Notes: generated by a model from the sequence alone, not told the origin. A DNA stretch of 64,000 bases from Sphingobium sp. 66-54 (GCA_001899715.1 MKWI01000013.1:80600-144599), one strand, 5' to 3'; counted from the first letter of the stretch, positions 18,121-26,675 are shown. A program made the numbers and translations.

Positions 18121-18663
18121 ATGGCAATCGGTGAGCTGTTGTTCGAGATGACGGAGTGGCTGCGAACGACGCCGCTCGTCGAGTTTTCGCTGTGGGTGTC
18201 CGATTGGCCGCTCTGTATCTGGCTGCAATCGCATTTCTTCGCGATTCCGATTTTCCAGGCGATCCATATCCTGGCGATCGCCATCCTGTTCGGCTCGACG
18301 CTGCTGCTCGGCCTGCGCGTCCTCGGCCTCAATGCCACCGATCAGAGCATGGTCGACAATTACAGGCGCTACCAGCCGTGGATCTGGGGCGGGGTGCTCG
18401 CGCTGGTGGCGAGCGGGATCGTCCTGCTCATCAGCGAGCCGGTCCGCAACATGGTCAACCCCATCTTCTGGATGAAGATGGGTGCGCTGATCGTCGCTAT
18501 CACCGTCAGCCTCTGGTTCCTGGGGGCGGTGCGCGCCCAAGCGGCGAGTTGGGACGTGTCGCCGGGCGGGCAGGCGAGCGTGCGCACCGGCGCGGTGGCG
18601 TTGATCGTCCTGTGGTGCGTCGTCATGGCTGGTGGGCGGTGGATCGCCTACGCGCCGGTTTGA
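18121..18663 (+). CDS. DUF6644-like four-helix membrane protein
   Basis: A 180-residue membrane protein with four predicted helices. The conserved features WPLCIWLQSHFFAIPIFQAI (with a histidine in the first helix), LLGLRVLGL, and NPIFWMKMGAL resemble the DUF6644 family. A second related gene follows 15 bases later, so the two probably form a heteromer. The start at 18121 has GAGGAG upstream; an in-frame upstream start has none. The location, divergent from a LigAB operon, suggests a transport or redox role for the pathway, but the function is unknown. Confidence 0.72.
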   Translation: MAIGELLFEMTEWLRTTPLVEFSLWVSDWPLCIWLQSHFFAIPIFQAIHILAIAILFGSTLLLGLRVLGLNATDQSMVDNYRRYQPWIWGGVLALVASGIVLLISEPVRNMVNPIFWMKMGALIVAITVSLWFLGAVRAQAASWDVSPGGQASVRTGAVALIVLWCVVMAGGRWIAYAPV

Positions 18664-18678
18664 GGGGGGACAGAAAAC

Positions 18679-19179
18679 GTGAATTCGCTTTGGACAAGCC
18701 TTGAAGGCTCAACACTGGGCACCACCATCGCCAGCTCGGAATGGCTATTCCCGACCATAGAAACCCTGCATGTGATCGCCATCGTGAGCGTAGTCGGCGC
18801 CATCGCCGTCATGGACCTGCGGCTGCTTGGCATCGCCTCGCGCAACCGGCTGGTCACGGCCATCTCACGCGATACGCTGCCGCTCACATGGATCGCCTTC
18901 GCCTGCGCGGTCGTCACCGGCCTGCTGCTCTTCGTGAGCAAGGCGACGAGCTACATGGTCAACCCCTATTTCCTCGTCAAGATGGGGCTTCTGTTGCTCG
19001 CCGGCCTCAACATGGCGGCCTTTCATATGTTCACCTGGAAAGGCGTTGCGCGCTGGGATGGCACTATCGCCGCCATTCCGCCGGCCGCGAAGCTGGCGGG
19101 CCTCGCTTCGCTCGTCTTCTGGTCGCTGATCGTTCTGTGCGGCCGGATCATCGGCTTCACATTGGGGATCTACCACTAG
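18679..19179 (+). CDS. second DUF6644-like membrane protein of the pair
   Basis: A 166-residue, four-helix protein related in layout to its upstream neighbour: an opening helix with ETLHVIAIVSVVGAIAVMDLRLLG, then a NPYFLVKMGLLLLAGLNM segment parallel to the neighbour's NPIFWMKMGAL. It starts at GTG with GAGGGGG just upstream. The paired histidines in the helices of both proteins could bind haem, as in cytochrome b561-like four-helix proteins, but that is speculation. A hairpin terminator follows. Confidence 0.7.
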   Translation: MNSLWTSLEGSTLGTTIASSEWLFPTIETLHVIAIVSVVGAIAVMDLRLLGIASRNRLVTAISRDTLPLTWIAFACAVVTGLLLFVSKATSYMVNPYFLVKMGLLLLAGLNMAAFHMFTWKGVARWDGTIAAIPPAAKLAGLASLVFWSLIVLCGRIIGFTLGIYH

Positions 19180-19222
19180 CACCGGGCCAGCCGCCCGGTC
19201 TGTGGCAGAGCAAAGGGGGACG

Positions 19223-19258
19223 GGCGCCGGGGCGGACAATCCGCTCCGGCGCCTTATT
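19223..19258 (+). terminator. intrinsic terminator after the DUF6644-type pair
   Basis: Arms 19223-19235 and 19241-19253 form a 13-bp GC-rich stem with one G-T pair and the loop ACAAT, followed by TTATT. It ends the rightward two-gene transcript. Confidence 0.75.
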
Positions 19259-19334
19259 GCGTGGGACGCCTCACCGTTGGCGACGAACCGATGGCTGCCT
19301 CCGTCGAATGCGGACGGGGAGGGGTTGATCCATG

Positions 19335-19352
19335 TGATCTTGTAACATATCA
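19335..19352. promoter_or_regulatory. possible Zur-type operator upstream of the ZnuD-like locus
   Basis: TGATCTTGTAACATATCA is a partial palindrome whose right half (TAACATATCA) looks like the AT-rich half-site of alphaproteobacterial Zur boxes as I recall them; the left half matches poorly. It lies directly before the DUF2946-like gene and the ZnuD-like receptor, where zinc repression would make sense. The call is inference. Confidence 0.3.
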
Positions 19353-19840
19353 TGCTGCGCAACTGCCGCATGGACATGCAACAGGTTCAGGTGAAGGCCC
19401 AAAGCAACCGATCGAAACGAGCCGTGCGCATGGCGCATCGGGCGAGGCATGCGAGCAGCGCAATACGTGCGCCGCTGCGCCGTGCGCCCGCCGGACTGCG
19501 CGCGCTGCTCGTGCTCGGCCTCCTGCTCGCCGCCCTGCTGGGTCAGAGCGTCGCGGTCCAGAGCCATCTCCATATGGCGGGCAGAACCGCATGGGTTGCC
19601 CCCATGGGTGCGGATGGCGGCACGCGGCACGGCCTGTCCACCCAGCACGCTCCGGCGAATACGCCTGCGGATTGCCCGTTGTGCCGCGAGCTGGCGATGG
19701 CCGGCCATTATATCGCGCCGGGACCGCTCGCCTTTTTCGGAGGGCAGGCGCCGCTTCCCTGGTTGTTCGTCCTGCCTGTGGCAGCCCTGCCTTGCAGGTC
19801 CCGGTCGCACCGCTGGCGGAGCCGCGCGCCGCCCCGGTAA
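19352..19840 (+). CDS. DUF2946-like small protein ahead of a metal-type TonB receptor
   Basis: A protein of up to 162 residues with one membrane helix (about 49-66, LRALLVLGLLLAALLGQS) and a periplasmic segment containing ADCPLCRELAMAGHY, the CPxC-type motif seen in DUF2946 proteins found beside copper or zinc receptors. The N-terminus is uncertain: the first ATG has no ribosome site and overlaps the putative operator, so starts at 19370 or about 19430 are plausible. It precedes the ZnuD-like receptor on the same strand. Metal binding or delivery is a reasonable guess. Confidence 0.6.
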   Translation: MLRNCRMDMQQVQVKAQSNRSKRAVRMAHRARHASSAIRAPLRRAPAGLRALLVLGLLLAALLGQSVAVQSHLHMAGRTAWVAPMGADGGTRHGLSTQHAPANTPADCPLCRELAMAGHYIAPGPLAFFGGQAPLPWLFVLPVAALPCRSRSHRWRSRAPPR

Positions 19841-19956
19841 ACTTCACAATCTGAACCGAGCAGACCGGCGTGCGCGTCCATGCGACCGCGCCCCGCGCTG
19901 CGAACCGGAGCCCGCTGTTGCGGCTTCGAGGCACGATTTATTGGAGTTTTCCGTTC

Positions 19957-21978
19957 ATGCGTTTCCTTTTCCTCTCGGGCGCGGCGCTGGCCGCGCTGCT
20001 GCCGGCCATGGCGCACGCCCAGCAGGGCGCTCCGGACGCGGCGCCGGCCGATCAACCGGATGCCGACGCCGCCGACGCCAAGGTCATCGTCGTCACCGCC
20101 TCGCCCTTCCGGCACGGACTCGACGATACGCCCGCCATCGTCGCCAAGGTGGATAGCGACCAGATCCGGCGCGCAGGCGGCGCCTCCATCGCGAGCGCGC
20201 TGGCGGATACGCCGGGCATCGCCGGCTCCGGCTTTGCAGCGGGGGCCAACCGCCCGATCATCCGAGGCATGGATTCGACGCGCGTGCGCATCCTGGAGAA
20301 CGGCACCAGCAGCTCGGACGTGGCCGATATCGGCCCGGACCACGGCGTGCCGATCGACCCGCTCGCGGCGCGCAGCATCGAGGTGGTGCGCGGCGCCGCC
20401 ACGCTGCGCTACGGCAGTCAGGCGATCGGCGGCGTGGTCAACGTGCTCAACAACCGCGTGCCGGAGGCGCTGGGCGACAAGCCGGTCACGGGCGAGGCGA
20501 GCGGCAGCTACGATACCGTCTCGGATGCCTGGCAAGGCGCTGCGCTGGCCGATGTCACGCTCGGCCGTGTCGCGCTGCATGCGGACGGCTTCGTGCGCGA
20601 TACCGGCGATTATGATACGCCGCTCGGCACGCAGACGAACAGCTTCTTCCGGGGCCGTGGCGCCTCGCTCGGCGGCTCGTGGTTCTTTGGCGAGGGGGAC
20701 AGCCACATCGGTGCCGCCATCCAACGCTACGATGCCCGCTACGGCATCCCCGCCGACGATCCCTATATCGACATGCGCCAGACCAAGGTGACGACCAAGA
20801 GCAGTTTCGCGCTCGGTCCGGGCGTGCTGAAGGCGTTCACGCTCGACGGCAGCTATGCCAATTACGCCCATGACGAGAAGAACCCGGACGGGTCGATCAA
20901 CACGACCTTCCGCAACAAGGAATATGATGCCCATGGCGAGCTGCTGCTCGATCAGTTCGGCGGGATCAAAAACGGCGCGCTGGGGGTCGAGTATCAGCAT
21001 CGCGATTTTTCGGCGCTGGGTGAGGACAGCGGCTATCTGTTCCCGGCAACGTCCGAAAATGTAGGGGGCTATTTCTTTGCCGATACCCACCTTATGCCCG
21101 GCTTCCATCTGGAGGTGAGCGGGCGGGTCGAGCATGTGACGGTGCAGGGGACGCCGGCCGACGATGTCTTCGCGCGGCGCAGCTTCACGCCGGTGAGCGG
21201 CGCGGTCGGCGCGCTGGTCGACGTGGGGCGGGCGGTCAAGCTCGGTCTCACCTTCGCCAGCACCGGCCGCGCGCCGGCAATCACTGAGATGTTCGCGCGC
21301 GGCGGCCATGACGGGCCGGGCACGTTCGAGACCGGCGATCCCGATCTCGGGATCGAGCGGGCGAACGCGCTGGAAGGCACGCTCCGCGTCCGCTCCGGCG
21401 GCTTCCGCTTTGACGGCAGCGTCTATTCGAGCTGGTTCCGCAATTACATCTACGGCGATCTCACCGGCCGCACCTGCGACGAGGACGAGGGCTGCTCGGA
21501 CAGCCCGGACGGCGAACTGCGGGAACTGCTCTACCGCCAGCAGCGCGCGCATTTCCGGGGCGTAGAGGGGCAGGCGTCGCTGCTCCTGCTCAAGGTGCGT
21601 GGCGGCGGCCTGCGCGCGAAGCTGCTCGGCGACTATACCCGCGCGACGCTGGGCGACGGCAACAACGTGCCGCGCATCCCGCCGTGGCGGATCGGTGGCG
21701 GGCTCGACTATGAGAGCGACCGGCTCGACGCCGGGGTTACGCTGACCTACGCTGGCACGCAGGACCGGGCCGGCCTGTTCGACACGCCGACGCCGAGCTA
21801 CGTCAACCTGAACGCGCAGGTGAGCTGGCGGCCGTTCCGGGCCAATCCGGGGGTCGAGCTGGCGCTGGTCGGGCAGAACCTGACCGACGATGTCCAGCGC
21901 GACGCTGCCTCGTTCAACAAGGATGACGTAGTCAAGCCCGGCCGCAACGTGCGCTTCGTGGTCAAGGCGAGCTTCTAG
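19957..21978 (+). CDS. TonB-dependent receptor, ZnuD-like (probable zinc import)
   Basis: A 673-residue outer-membrane receptor with a signal peptide (cut after AHAQQG), TonB box VIVVTASPF and plug signature RSIEVVRGAATLRYGSQAIG. The features RGMDSTRVRILENG, DIGPDHGVPIDPLAARS and GDSHIGAAIQRYDARYGIP resemble ZnuD-type zinc receptors, and the barrel ends FVVKASF. The start at 19957 gives a normal signal peptide; upstream in-frame starts would read through the preceding gene's tail. Pairing with a CPxC protein supports metal transport. Its stop codon lies inside the terminal repeat of the MITE-like element at 21975. Confidence 0.85.
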   Translation: MRFLFLSGAALAALLPAMAHAQQGAPDAAPADQPDADAADAKVIVVTASPFRHGLDDTPAIVAKVDSDQIRRAGGASIASALADTPGIAGSGFAAGANRPIIRGMDSTRVRILENGTSSSDVADIGPDHGVPIDPLAARSIEVVRGAATLRYGSQAIGGVVNVLNNRVPEALGDKPVTGEASGSYDTVSDAWQGAALADVTLGRVALHADGFVRDTGDYDTPLGTQTNSFFRGRGASLGGSWFFGEGDSHIGAAIQRYDARYGIPADDPYIDMRQTKVTTKSSFALGPGVLKAFTLDGSYANYAHDEKNPDGSINTTFRNKEYDAHGELLLDQFGGIKNGALGVEYQHRDFSALGEDSGYLFPATSENVGGYFFADTHLMPGFHLEVSGRVEHVTVQGTPADDVFARRSFTPVSGAVGALVDVGRAVKLGLTFASTGRAPAITEMFARGGHDGPGTFETGDPDLGIERANALEGTLRVRSGGFRFDGSVYSSWFRNYIYGDLTGRTCDEDEGCSDSPDGELRELLYRQQRAHFRGVEGQASLLLLKVRGGGLRAKLLGDYTRATLGDGNNVPRIPPWRIGGGLDYESDRLDAGVTLTYAGTQDRAGLFDTPTPSYVNLNAQVSWRPFRANPGVELALVGQNLTDDVQRDAASFNKDDVVKPGRNVRFVVKASF

Positions 21979-22122
21979 GCGCTGTCTGCATTCATCCCTG
22001 ACGGCCTGCAAATGGCGGCTCCGCGCGCTTCCGGTGCTCATGGACCGAAAGTCCACTGCGCTCCGGGTCACGCAAACCCGCCATTTTCGTCACGTCATCA
22101 TCTGAATGCAGACTGCGCCTAG
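21975..22122. mobile_element. 148-bp MITE-like palindromic element
   Basis: Ends 21975-21994 and 22103-22122 are 20-bp inverted repeats with a single mismatch, beginning CTAGGCGC. The interior continues as an imperfect palindrome (TGACG, AAATGGCGG and CCGG repeated in inverted order) down to a central TGGAC-CGAAA-GTCCA hairpin. There is no ORF. The left end supplies the stop codon of the ZnuD-like receptor. It fits a non-autonomous miniature transposon or a structured RNA; no second copy is in the window. Confidence 0.55.
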
Positions 22123-22166
22123 GGGCGAACGGAGCCCAGAACCCGGCCGCCTTTCCGTGCCGCCCT

Positions 22167-22190
22167 GGGCTCCCGCCTTCGCAGGAACAT
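22167..22190. repeat. dispersed palindromic repeat, single degenerate arm
   Basis: GGGCTCCCGCCTTCGCAGGAAC matches, with changes, the 24-bp intergenic palindrome found at seven other loci in the window. Confidence 0.6.
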
Positions 22191-22262
22191 GCACGCGCTC
22201 CAAGGAACCGTCCGGCCCGGCCGTGCATTCTCCCGGTATGTGACATTGCCTGGGAGAGCGTC

Positions 22263-22412
22263 ATGCTGTGGACCATCGTCGTCATCCTCGTCGTGCTGTG
22301 GGCGCTGGGGTTCCTTGCGCTGCATATCGGTGGCGGGCTTATCCACCTGCTGCTCGTGGCGGCGGCGGTCGTGCTGGTCTATCGGCTCGTGACTGGCCGC
22401 CGGATCGTCTGA
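22263..22412 (+). CDS. tiny two-helix membrane protein (Lmo0937/DUF5670-like)
   Basis: A 49-residue protein, MLWTIVVILVVLWALGFLAL then HIGGGLIHLLLVAAAVVLVY, with two short helices separated by a glycine turn. Size and pattern are those of the Lmo0937 family of small membrane proteins, often stress-induced and of unknown function. GGGAGAG lies just upstream of the ATG. It is alone between the MITE-like element and the convergent ybaK-type gene. Confidence 0.78.
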   Translation: MLWTIVVILVVLWALGFLALHIGGGLIHLLLVAAAVVLVYRLVTGRRIV

Positions 22413-22421
22413 GCGGCGCAT

Positions 22422-22895
22422 TCATGCGACCAGCGGCGCCGCGACAGCCTTGAGTAGCGCGGCGGCCGCGCGCGGATCGAGCCGCACCTGCAAGCCGCGC
22501 TGGCCACCGTTGAGATAAACGAGCGCGTGGGCGAGCGCCTCCGCCTCGATCACTACGGGCAAGGCGCGCGTCTGGCCGAACGGGCTGATTCCGCCGACTT
22601 TATAACCGGAGAGGCGCTCGGCATCGGCCGGGGCCATCATCTCCGCCGCCTTGCCGCCGAGCGCGGCGGCGAGCTTCTTCATCGAGACCTCATGGTCGGA
22701 GGGGACGATGGCGATGACCGGCTTGCCGTCCACACGCGCCATCAACGTCTTGAGCACCCGCGCGGGTGCTTCGCCCAGCGCCTGCGCCGCTTGCAGGCCG
22801 ATCCGGTCCGCGCTGGAATCGTAAGCATAACGGTGGACGGTGAAGGCGAGCCCGGCCCGCTCCAGGGCCTTGGTTGCACGGGTTGCCATGGACAT
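22422..22895 (-). CDS. ybaK: YbaK/EbsC-type aminoacyl-tRNA deacylase
   Basis: A 157-residue editing enzyme expected to hydrolyse Cys-tRNA(Pro). It has the family segments PARVLKTLMARVDGKPVIA with the catalytic lysine, SMKKLAAALGGKAAEMM, and GYKVGGISPFGQTRALPVVI. ATG 22895 was chosen because GAGGGA precedes it at good spacing and the N-terminus MSMATRATKALERAGL matches the family; the open frame extends far upstream only as a shadow of the HD-GYP gene. It diverges from that gene. Confidence 0.93.
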   Translation of the reverse strand: MSMATRATKALERAGLAFTVHRYAYDSSADRIGLQAAQALGEAPARVLKTLMARVDGKPVIAIVPSDHEVSMKKLAAALGGKAAEMMAPADAERLSGYKVGGISPFGQTRALPVVIEAEALAHALVYLNGGQRGLQVRLDPRAAAALLKAVAAPLVA

Positions 22896-23138
22896 GCTGG
22901 TCGATCCCTCGAAAAACGGCGGCGGTGGGCGCCTGTCGGCCGGATGACTCCAACGGCGCGCGGCGTCAAATCCGGCCGGCGGGCGCCCGGCGTCGGCTCT
23001 GCGGGCAGTGGTTGAAAACAGGCCGTTTTCCGCTGGCGGCAAGGTTTCGGAAACCACGCTCATTATCCCTTTGATATGCTTCCGCGCCCTAAAATCGGTG
23101 GCCCGTGCCCAGGTGCCGAAAAGGAGCGATACAGGTCG

Positions 23139-24461
23139 ATGCTGAAACGTATTGATGTGGCCGATGTTCAGCTCGGCATGTACATCCACAAGCTGGAGGG
23201 GAGCTGGCTCAAGCATCCCTTCTGGCGCACCAAGTTTCTGCTGACCGACGCCGAACTGCTGGCCGACCTGCGCGCCAGCGAGGTCGAGGGCGTGTTCATC
23301 GACGTGGCGAAGGGTGCGGACGTGCGCCCCAAGGCGAGCACGGTCACACCGCTGCGCCGCCCGCTGGTGACGGCGCAGGCACCATCGCTTGCTGGCGCCA
23401 TCGAGCGCGCCCGGCGCGAGCGGCAGGATGCTGCCGCGGCGGTGCGGACGCCGGCCTCCAACGTGGTGCCGTTCGATCCGCGCTCGACAACGCCGCTCGG
23501 CACCGCGCGGGAGATGGACAACGCCCGCAACGTGCTGGCCAAGGCCAGCCGCCTGCTCTCCGCCGTGTTCGAGCAGGCCCGGCTCGGCAAGGCCATTTCG
23601 CGCGGGCAGGTGGAGCCGGTGATCGAGGACCTGTTCGCCTCGGTCCAGCGCAACCCCCATGCCTTCAACGGCTTGATGCGCATCCGCCGCGAGAACAGCT
23701 CGCTCTATGCGCACGGGCTGGCGGTGAGCGCGCTGATGATCGCGCTCGGCCGCCAGATCGGCCTGCCCGAGCAGCGGGTGAAGGATGCCGGCATGGCGGG
23801 CCTGCTGATGGATGTGGGCATGGGCCATTTGCCGATCGACGTCTCGACCATTCTCGACGAGCTGTCGGACAGCGAGCGGGAGATCGTCCATACCCACACC
23901 ACGCTCGGCCAGGAGTTTCTCGACATGGGCGGCGAGCTGCCCGCCGAGGTGATGCAGGTCTGCCTGGAGCATCACGAGCGCTATGACGGCAGCGGCTACC
24001 CCCACGGGCTGGCCGGCGAGGAGATCAGCCTGTTCGCCCGCATGGCGGCGATCTGCGACGTCTATGATTCGATGACGTCCGACCGGCCGCACCGGCCGCG
24101 CACGGACCCCAACGCCGCGCTGGCGATCATGCGCGGCATGGAAGGGCAGTTCGACGATGCGCTGCTCGACCAGTTCATCGAGAGCGTCGGCGTCTACCCC
24201 ATCGGCTCGGTGGTGCGGCTGACCACGGGGCGGCTGGCGCTGGTGGTCGACCAGAATGTCGACGATTATACCCGCCCGCGCGTCTGGGCCTTCTACGATG
24301 TCGGCTCGCGCCGGCTCATCAAGCCCGAGGACCTCGACCTGATGCTGTGTCGGGGCCGGGTCGAGATCGTGTGCAGCGACGACGCCGAGGACTACGATAT
24401 CCCCAACTTCCCGCAGATCCGCGAAATGGTGTTCAACAGCGCCTGCAAGGCCCTGACTTGA
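23139..24461 (+). CDS. DUF3391/HD-GYP domain protein with altered HD motif
   Basis: A 440-residue protein with an N-terminal DUF3391-type domain (MLKRIDVADVQLGMYIHKLEG, about 1-130) and a C-terminal HD-GYP domain, the c-di-GMP phosphodiesterase fold. HHERYDGSGYPHGL (the GYP loop) and DVYDSMTSDRPHRP are intact, but the HD motif itself reads LLMDVGMGHLP: His is Met224, followed by Asp225, and the usual lysine after DVG is also Met. That histidine is a metal ligand, so activity may be lost or altered and the protein could be a c-di-GMP sensor. AAGGAG precedes the start. Confidence 0.9.
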   Translation: MLKRIDVADVQLGMYIHKLEGSWLKHPFWRTKFLLTDAELLADLRASEVEGVFIDVAKGADVRPKASTVTPLRRPLVTAQAPSLAGAIERARRERQDAAAAVRTPASNVVPFDPRSTTPLGTAREMDNARNVLAKASRLLSAVFEQARLGKAISRGQVEPVIEDLFASVQRNPHAFNGLMRIRRENSSLYAHGLAVSALMIALGRQIGLPEQRVKDAGMAGLLMDVGMGHLPIDVSTILDELSDSEREIVHTHTTLGQEFLDMGGELPAEVMQVCLEHHERYDGSGYPHGLAGEEISLFARMAAICDVYDSMTSDRPHRPRTDPNAALAIMRGMEGQFDDALLDQFIESVGVYPIGSVVRLTTGRLALVVDQNVDDYTRPRVWAFYDVGSRRLIKPEDLDLMLCRGRVEIVCSDDAEDYDIPNFPQIREMVFNSACKALT

Positions 24462-24478
24462 CGGCATAGCCGGCGCCG

Positions 24479-25396
24479 TCACCGCCGCGCCTGCTCCATC
24501 AGCCGGATGAGATCGGCCAGCGTGTCCGTCACTGGCGTGGCGACGCCGGCCGCGCGTGCCCGCTCGCACACCGCGCCCTGGATCGACTCGACCTCGGTCG
24601 CCCGGCCCGCGATGAAATCCTGCAACATGGATGCCTTGTGGGCGCGGTGCTCGGCGAGCGCGTGGTCGATCGCGGCATGGATGCGCGCTTCATCCACCGG
24701 CACGCCGCAGGCATGGGCGGTCGCCACCACCTCGCCCACCATCGCGGCGATGATGCGGCGGCCGGGCGCATTGTCCACCCCGGCATTGGGCTGGCCGGTG
24801 ACGGCGCCGATGGCATTGAGCGCGGCGTTGAAGGCTACCTTCTCCCAGATCGGCACATCCACCTGCGCGCTCGTGCGGGCGTCGAACCCGGCGCGGGCGA
24901 GCAGCGCGGCGGCGGCGTGCGCCGCATCCTCCCCCGCTGGCGTCATCGCGCCCAGTTCGAGATGGCCGGTGCCGTGCGAGGAAACGCCGGTGGCGCCGTG
25001 CAGGTCCGCCGGCAGCGCGGCGAGGCCCTTGAGCACCCGGTCGGCGGGGAAGGTCTCGGCGACGACCTCGGGATTGCCGAGGCCGTTCTGGAGGGTGAGC
25101 ACGACCGTACCGGCGGGCGCGAGATGCGCGACCGAGCGGATCGCGGCGCGGCTGTGCATGCCCTTGGTGAACAGCAGCACGAGGTCGACCGGCGGCTGCA
25201 CGTCCGCCGCGACGCCGGCCGCCACCCGGACGGTGCGCGCGCCCTTGTCGTCGACGAGATGGATGCCCTCGCGCGCGATGGCGTCGAGCCGGGCGCGGTC
25301 GACATCGACCAGCATCACCTGCGCGCCGCTCTCCGCGATCCGCGCCGCGAACAGGCAGCCCATCGCTCCTGCGCCGATCACCACGATCCGTTGCAT
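24479..25396 (-). CDS. 2-dehydropantoate 2-reductase-like protein (PanE/ApbA family)
   Basis: A 305-residue NADP-dependent reductase. It shows the Rossmann opening IVVIGAGAMGCLFAARIAESG, the QNGLGNPE segment, and KVAFNAALNAIGAVTGQPN, which holds the catalytic lysine and substrate-binding asparagines of ketopantoate reductases. PanE makes pantoate for coenzyme A. Here the gene stands beside catabolic dehydrogenases, so it may instead act on another 2-oxo acid. Two adjacent ATGs exist; the second (25396) has better spacing from AAGGAG. Confidence 0.88.
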   Translation of the reverse strand: MQRIVVIGAGAMGCLFAARIAESGAQVMLVDVDRARLDAIAREGIHLVDDKGARTVRVAAGVAADVQPPVDLVLLFTKGMHSRAAIRSVAHLAPAGTVVLTLQNGLGNPEVVAETFPADRVLKGLAALPADLHGATGVSSHGTGHLELGAMTPAGEDAAHAAAALLARAGFDARTSAQVDVPIWEKVAFNAALNAIGAVTGQPNAGVDNAPGRRIIAAMVGEVVATAHACGVPVDEARIHAAIDHALAEHRAHKASMLQDFIAGRATEVESIQGAVCERARAAGVATPVTDTLADLIRLMEQARR

Positions 25397-25686
25397 CATC
25401 CTCTCCTTACTCGTCCTCACACGTAATTTCCTGTCCTGAGCGCGTATCTTTCGTTCGAAAGTCACGAAAGTCGCGCCGCGGAACCAAATATTTTCCGGGC
25501 GACCGGTGCGGTTCGCGCAAGCGGACAGGCAGCCCCACTCCGCCTTGCCACGGAAAGGGTGCGGTAGGACAGCCGATTGTCGCGCCCCGGCGGCGCGGGG
25601 ATTGCCATGCGGCCTGCGCGCGGTAGGAATGGAGGAAAGCAAGCGGCGCCAGCCGGGCAATGAGGAACGACGAGGAGAGGATCATC

Positions 25687-26568
25687 ATGGAGAATTTCGC
25701 CGGCAAGGTGGCGTTCGTCACGGGCGGGGCCAGCGGCATCGGCCTTGGCATGGCGCGCAATTTCCTCGCGGAAGGCATGAAGGTCGTCATCGCCGACTAT
25801 AATCAGGCGCATCTCGACCAGGCGCGCGAGATATTGAAGGGCAACAACGCCTCCCACCTCATCCGCGTCGATGTCTCCGACCGCGAGGGGCTGCGCGCGG
25901 CGGCGCAGGAGACGCTGGCGGTGTTCGGCAAGATCCACCTGCTCTGCAACAATGCCGGCGTGGGCGGCGGCGGGCTGGCCGACGACCCGGAGTTCGAGGA
26001 TTGGGACCGGGCGATCTCGATCAATCTGGGAGGCGTCATCAACGGCGTGAAGATCATCGCGCCGATCATCAAGGCGCAGGGCGAGGGCGGCCATATCGTC
26101 AACACCTCATCCATGGCCGGCATGGTGCCGCTGCCCAACATGGCGGCCTATTCCTGCGCCAAATTCGCGGTGCGCGGCTACACGGAGTCGCTGCGCATGG
26201 AGCTGGCGCCGCACGGCATCGGCGTCTCCTGCCTGTTCCCCGGCGCGGTGCAGACGGCACTGGTGGTGGTGCCGGAGGATGACAGCAGCGCGCCGGCCGG
26301 CGAGGCAGGCGAATTCCTGAAGGCGCTGTGGGCGGCGATGCGCGTCGGCATGGACCCGATGGAGATGGGCGCGCATGTGGTGCAGGCGATCAGGGAAAAC
26401 CGCTTCCACATCCTCACCCACGGCGAGTTTCTCGACGAGGTGAAGGCGCGTCACCGCCAGATCGAGGCGGATTTCATCGGCGGCGAGATCCCGGCGGCGC
26501 GCGCGGCCTTCGAAAATATGCGCCGCGCGACGGTGGACCGGCTGTTCGCGCTGCCGGCGAAGGATTGA
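25687..26568 (+). CDS. short-chain dehydrogenase/reductase (SDR)
   Basis: A 293-residue SDR with TGGASGIGLG, CNNAGVGGGG, NTSSMAGMVPLPNMAAYSCAKFA (Ser-Tyr-Lys triad) and a C-terminal extension beyond the classical length. IADYNQ after the second strand suggests NAD preference. The ATG at 25687 follows GAGGAGAGG; an in-frame start nine codons earlier is less well placed. It is followed by an aldehyde dehydrogenase, so a two-step oxidation of an alcohol to an acid is plausible. A palindromic repeat pair separates the two genes. Confidence 0.9.
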   Translation: MENFAGKVAFVTGGASGIGLGMARNFLAEGMKVVIADYNQAHLDQAREILKGNNASHLIRVDVSDREGLRAAAQETLAVFGKIHLLCNNAGVGGGGLADDPEFEDWDRAISINLGGVINGVKIIAPIIKAQGEGGHIVNTSSMAGMVPLPNMAAYSCAKFAVRGYTESLRMELAPHGIGVSCLFPGAVQTALVVVPEDDSSAPAGEAGEFLKALWAAMRVGMDPMEMGAHVVQAIRENRFHILTHGEFLDEVKARHRQIEADFIGGEIPAARAAFENMRRATVDRLFALPAKD

Positions 26569-26598
26569 GCGGGGCGCCAGCGCCCGTGCAGCGGGACA

Positions 26599-26675
26599 GT
26601 GCTCCTGCGCAGGCGGGAGCCCGAGGCAGCGAGGCGGTGCGGTTGGGTCCTGGGCTCCTGCCTGCGCAGGAGCAC
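26599..26675. repeat. dispersed palindromic repeat, inverted pair (BIME-like)
   Basis: Arms 26599-26622 and 26652-26675 are inverted copies, 23 of 24 identical, around a 29-bp spacer containing GAGGCGGTGCGGTTGGG. Each arm is itself a partial palindrome (GCTCCTGC / GCAGGAGC type). The pair at 29390 has nearly the same spacer, so the whole unit of about 77 bp is the repeat. It lies between the SDR and aldehyde dehydrogenase genes. Confidence 0.85.

Noticed and set aside
22422..24569. A 715-codon minus-strand frame spanning ybaK and the HD-GYP gene
   Set aside because: Only the last 157 codons are coherent (YbaK). The rest is antisense of the HD-GYP gene.
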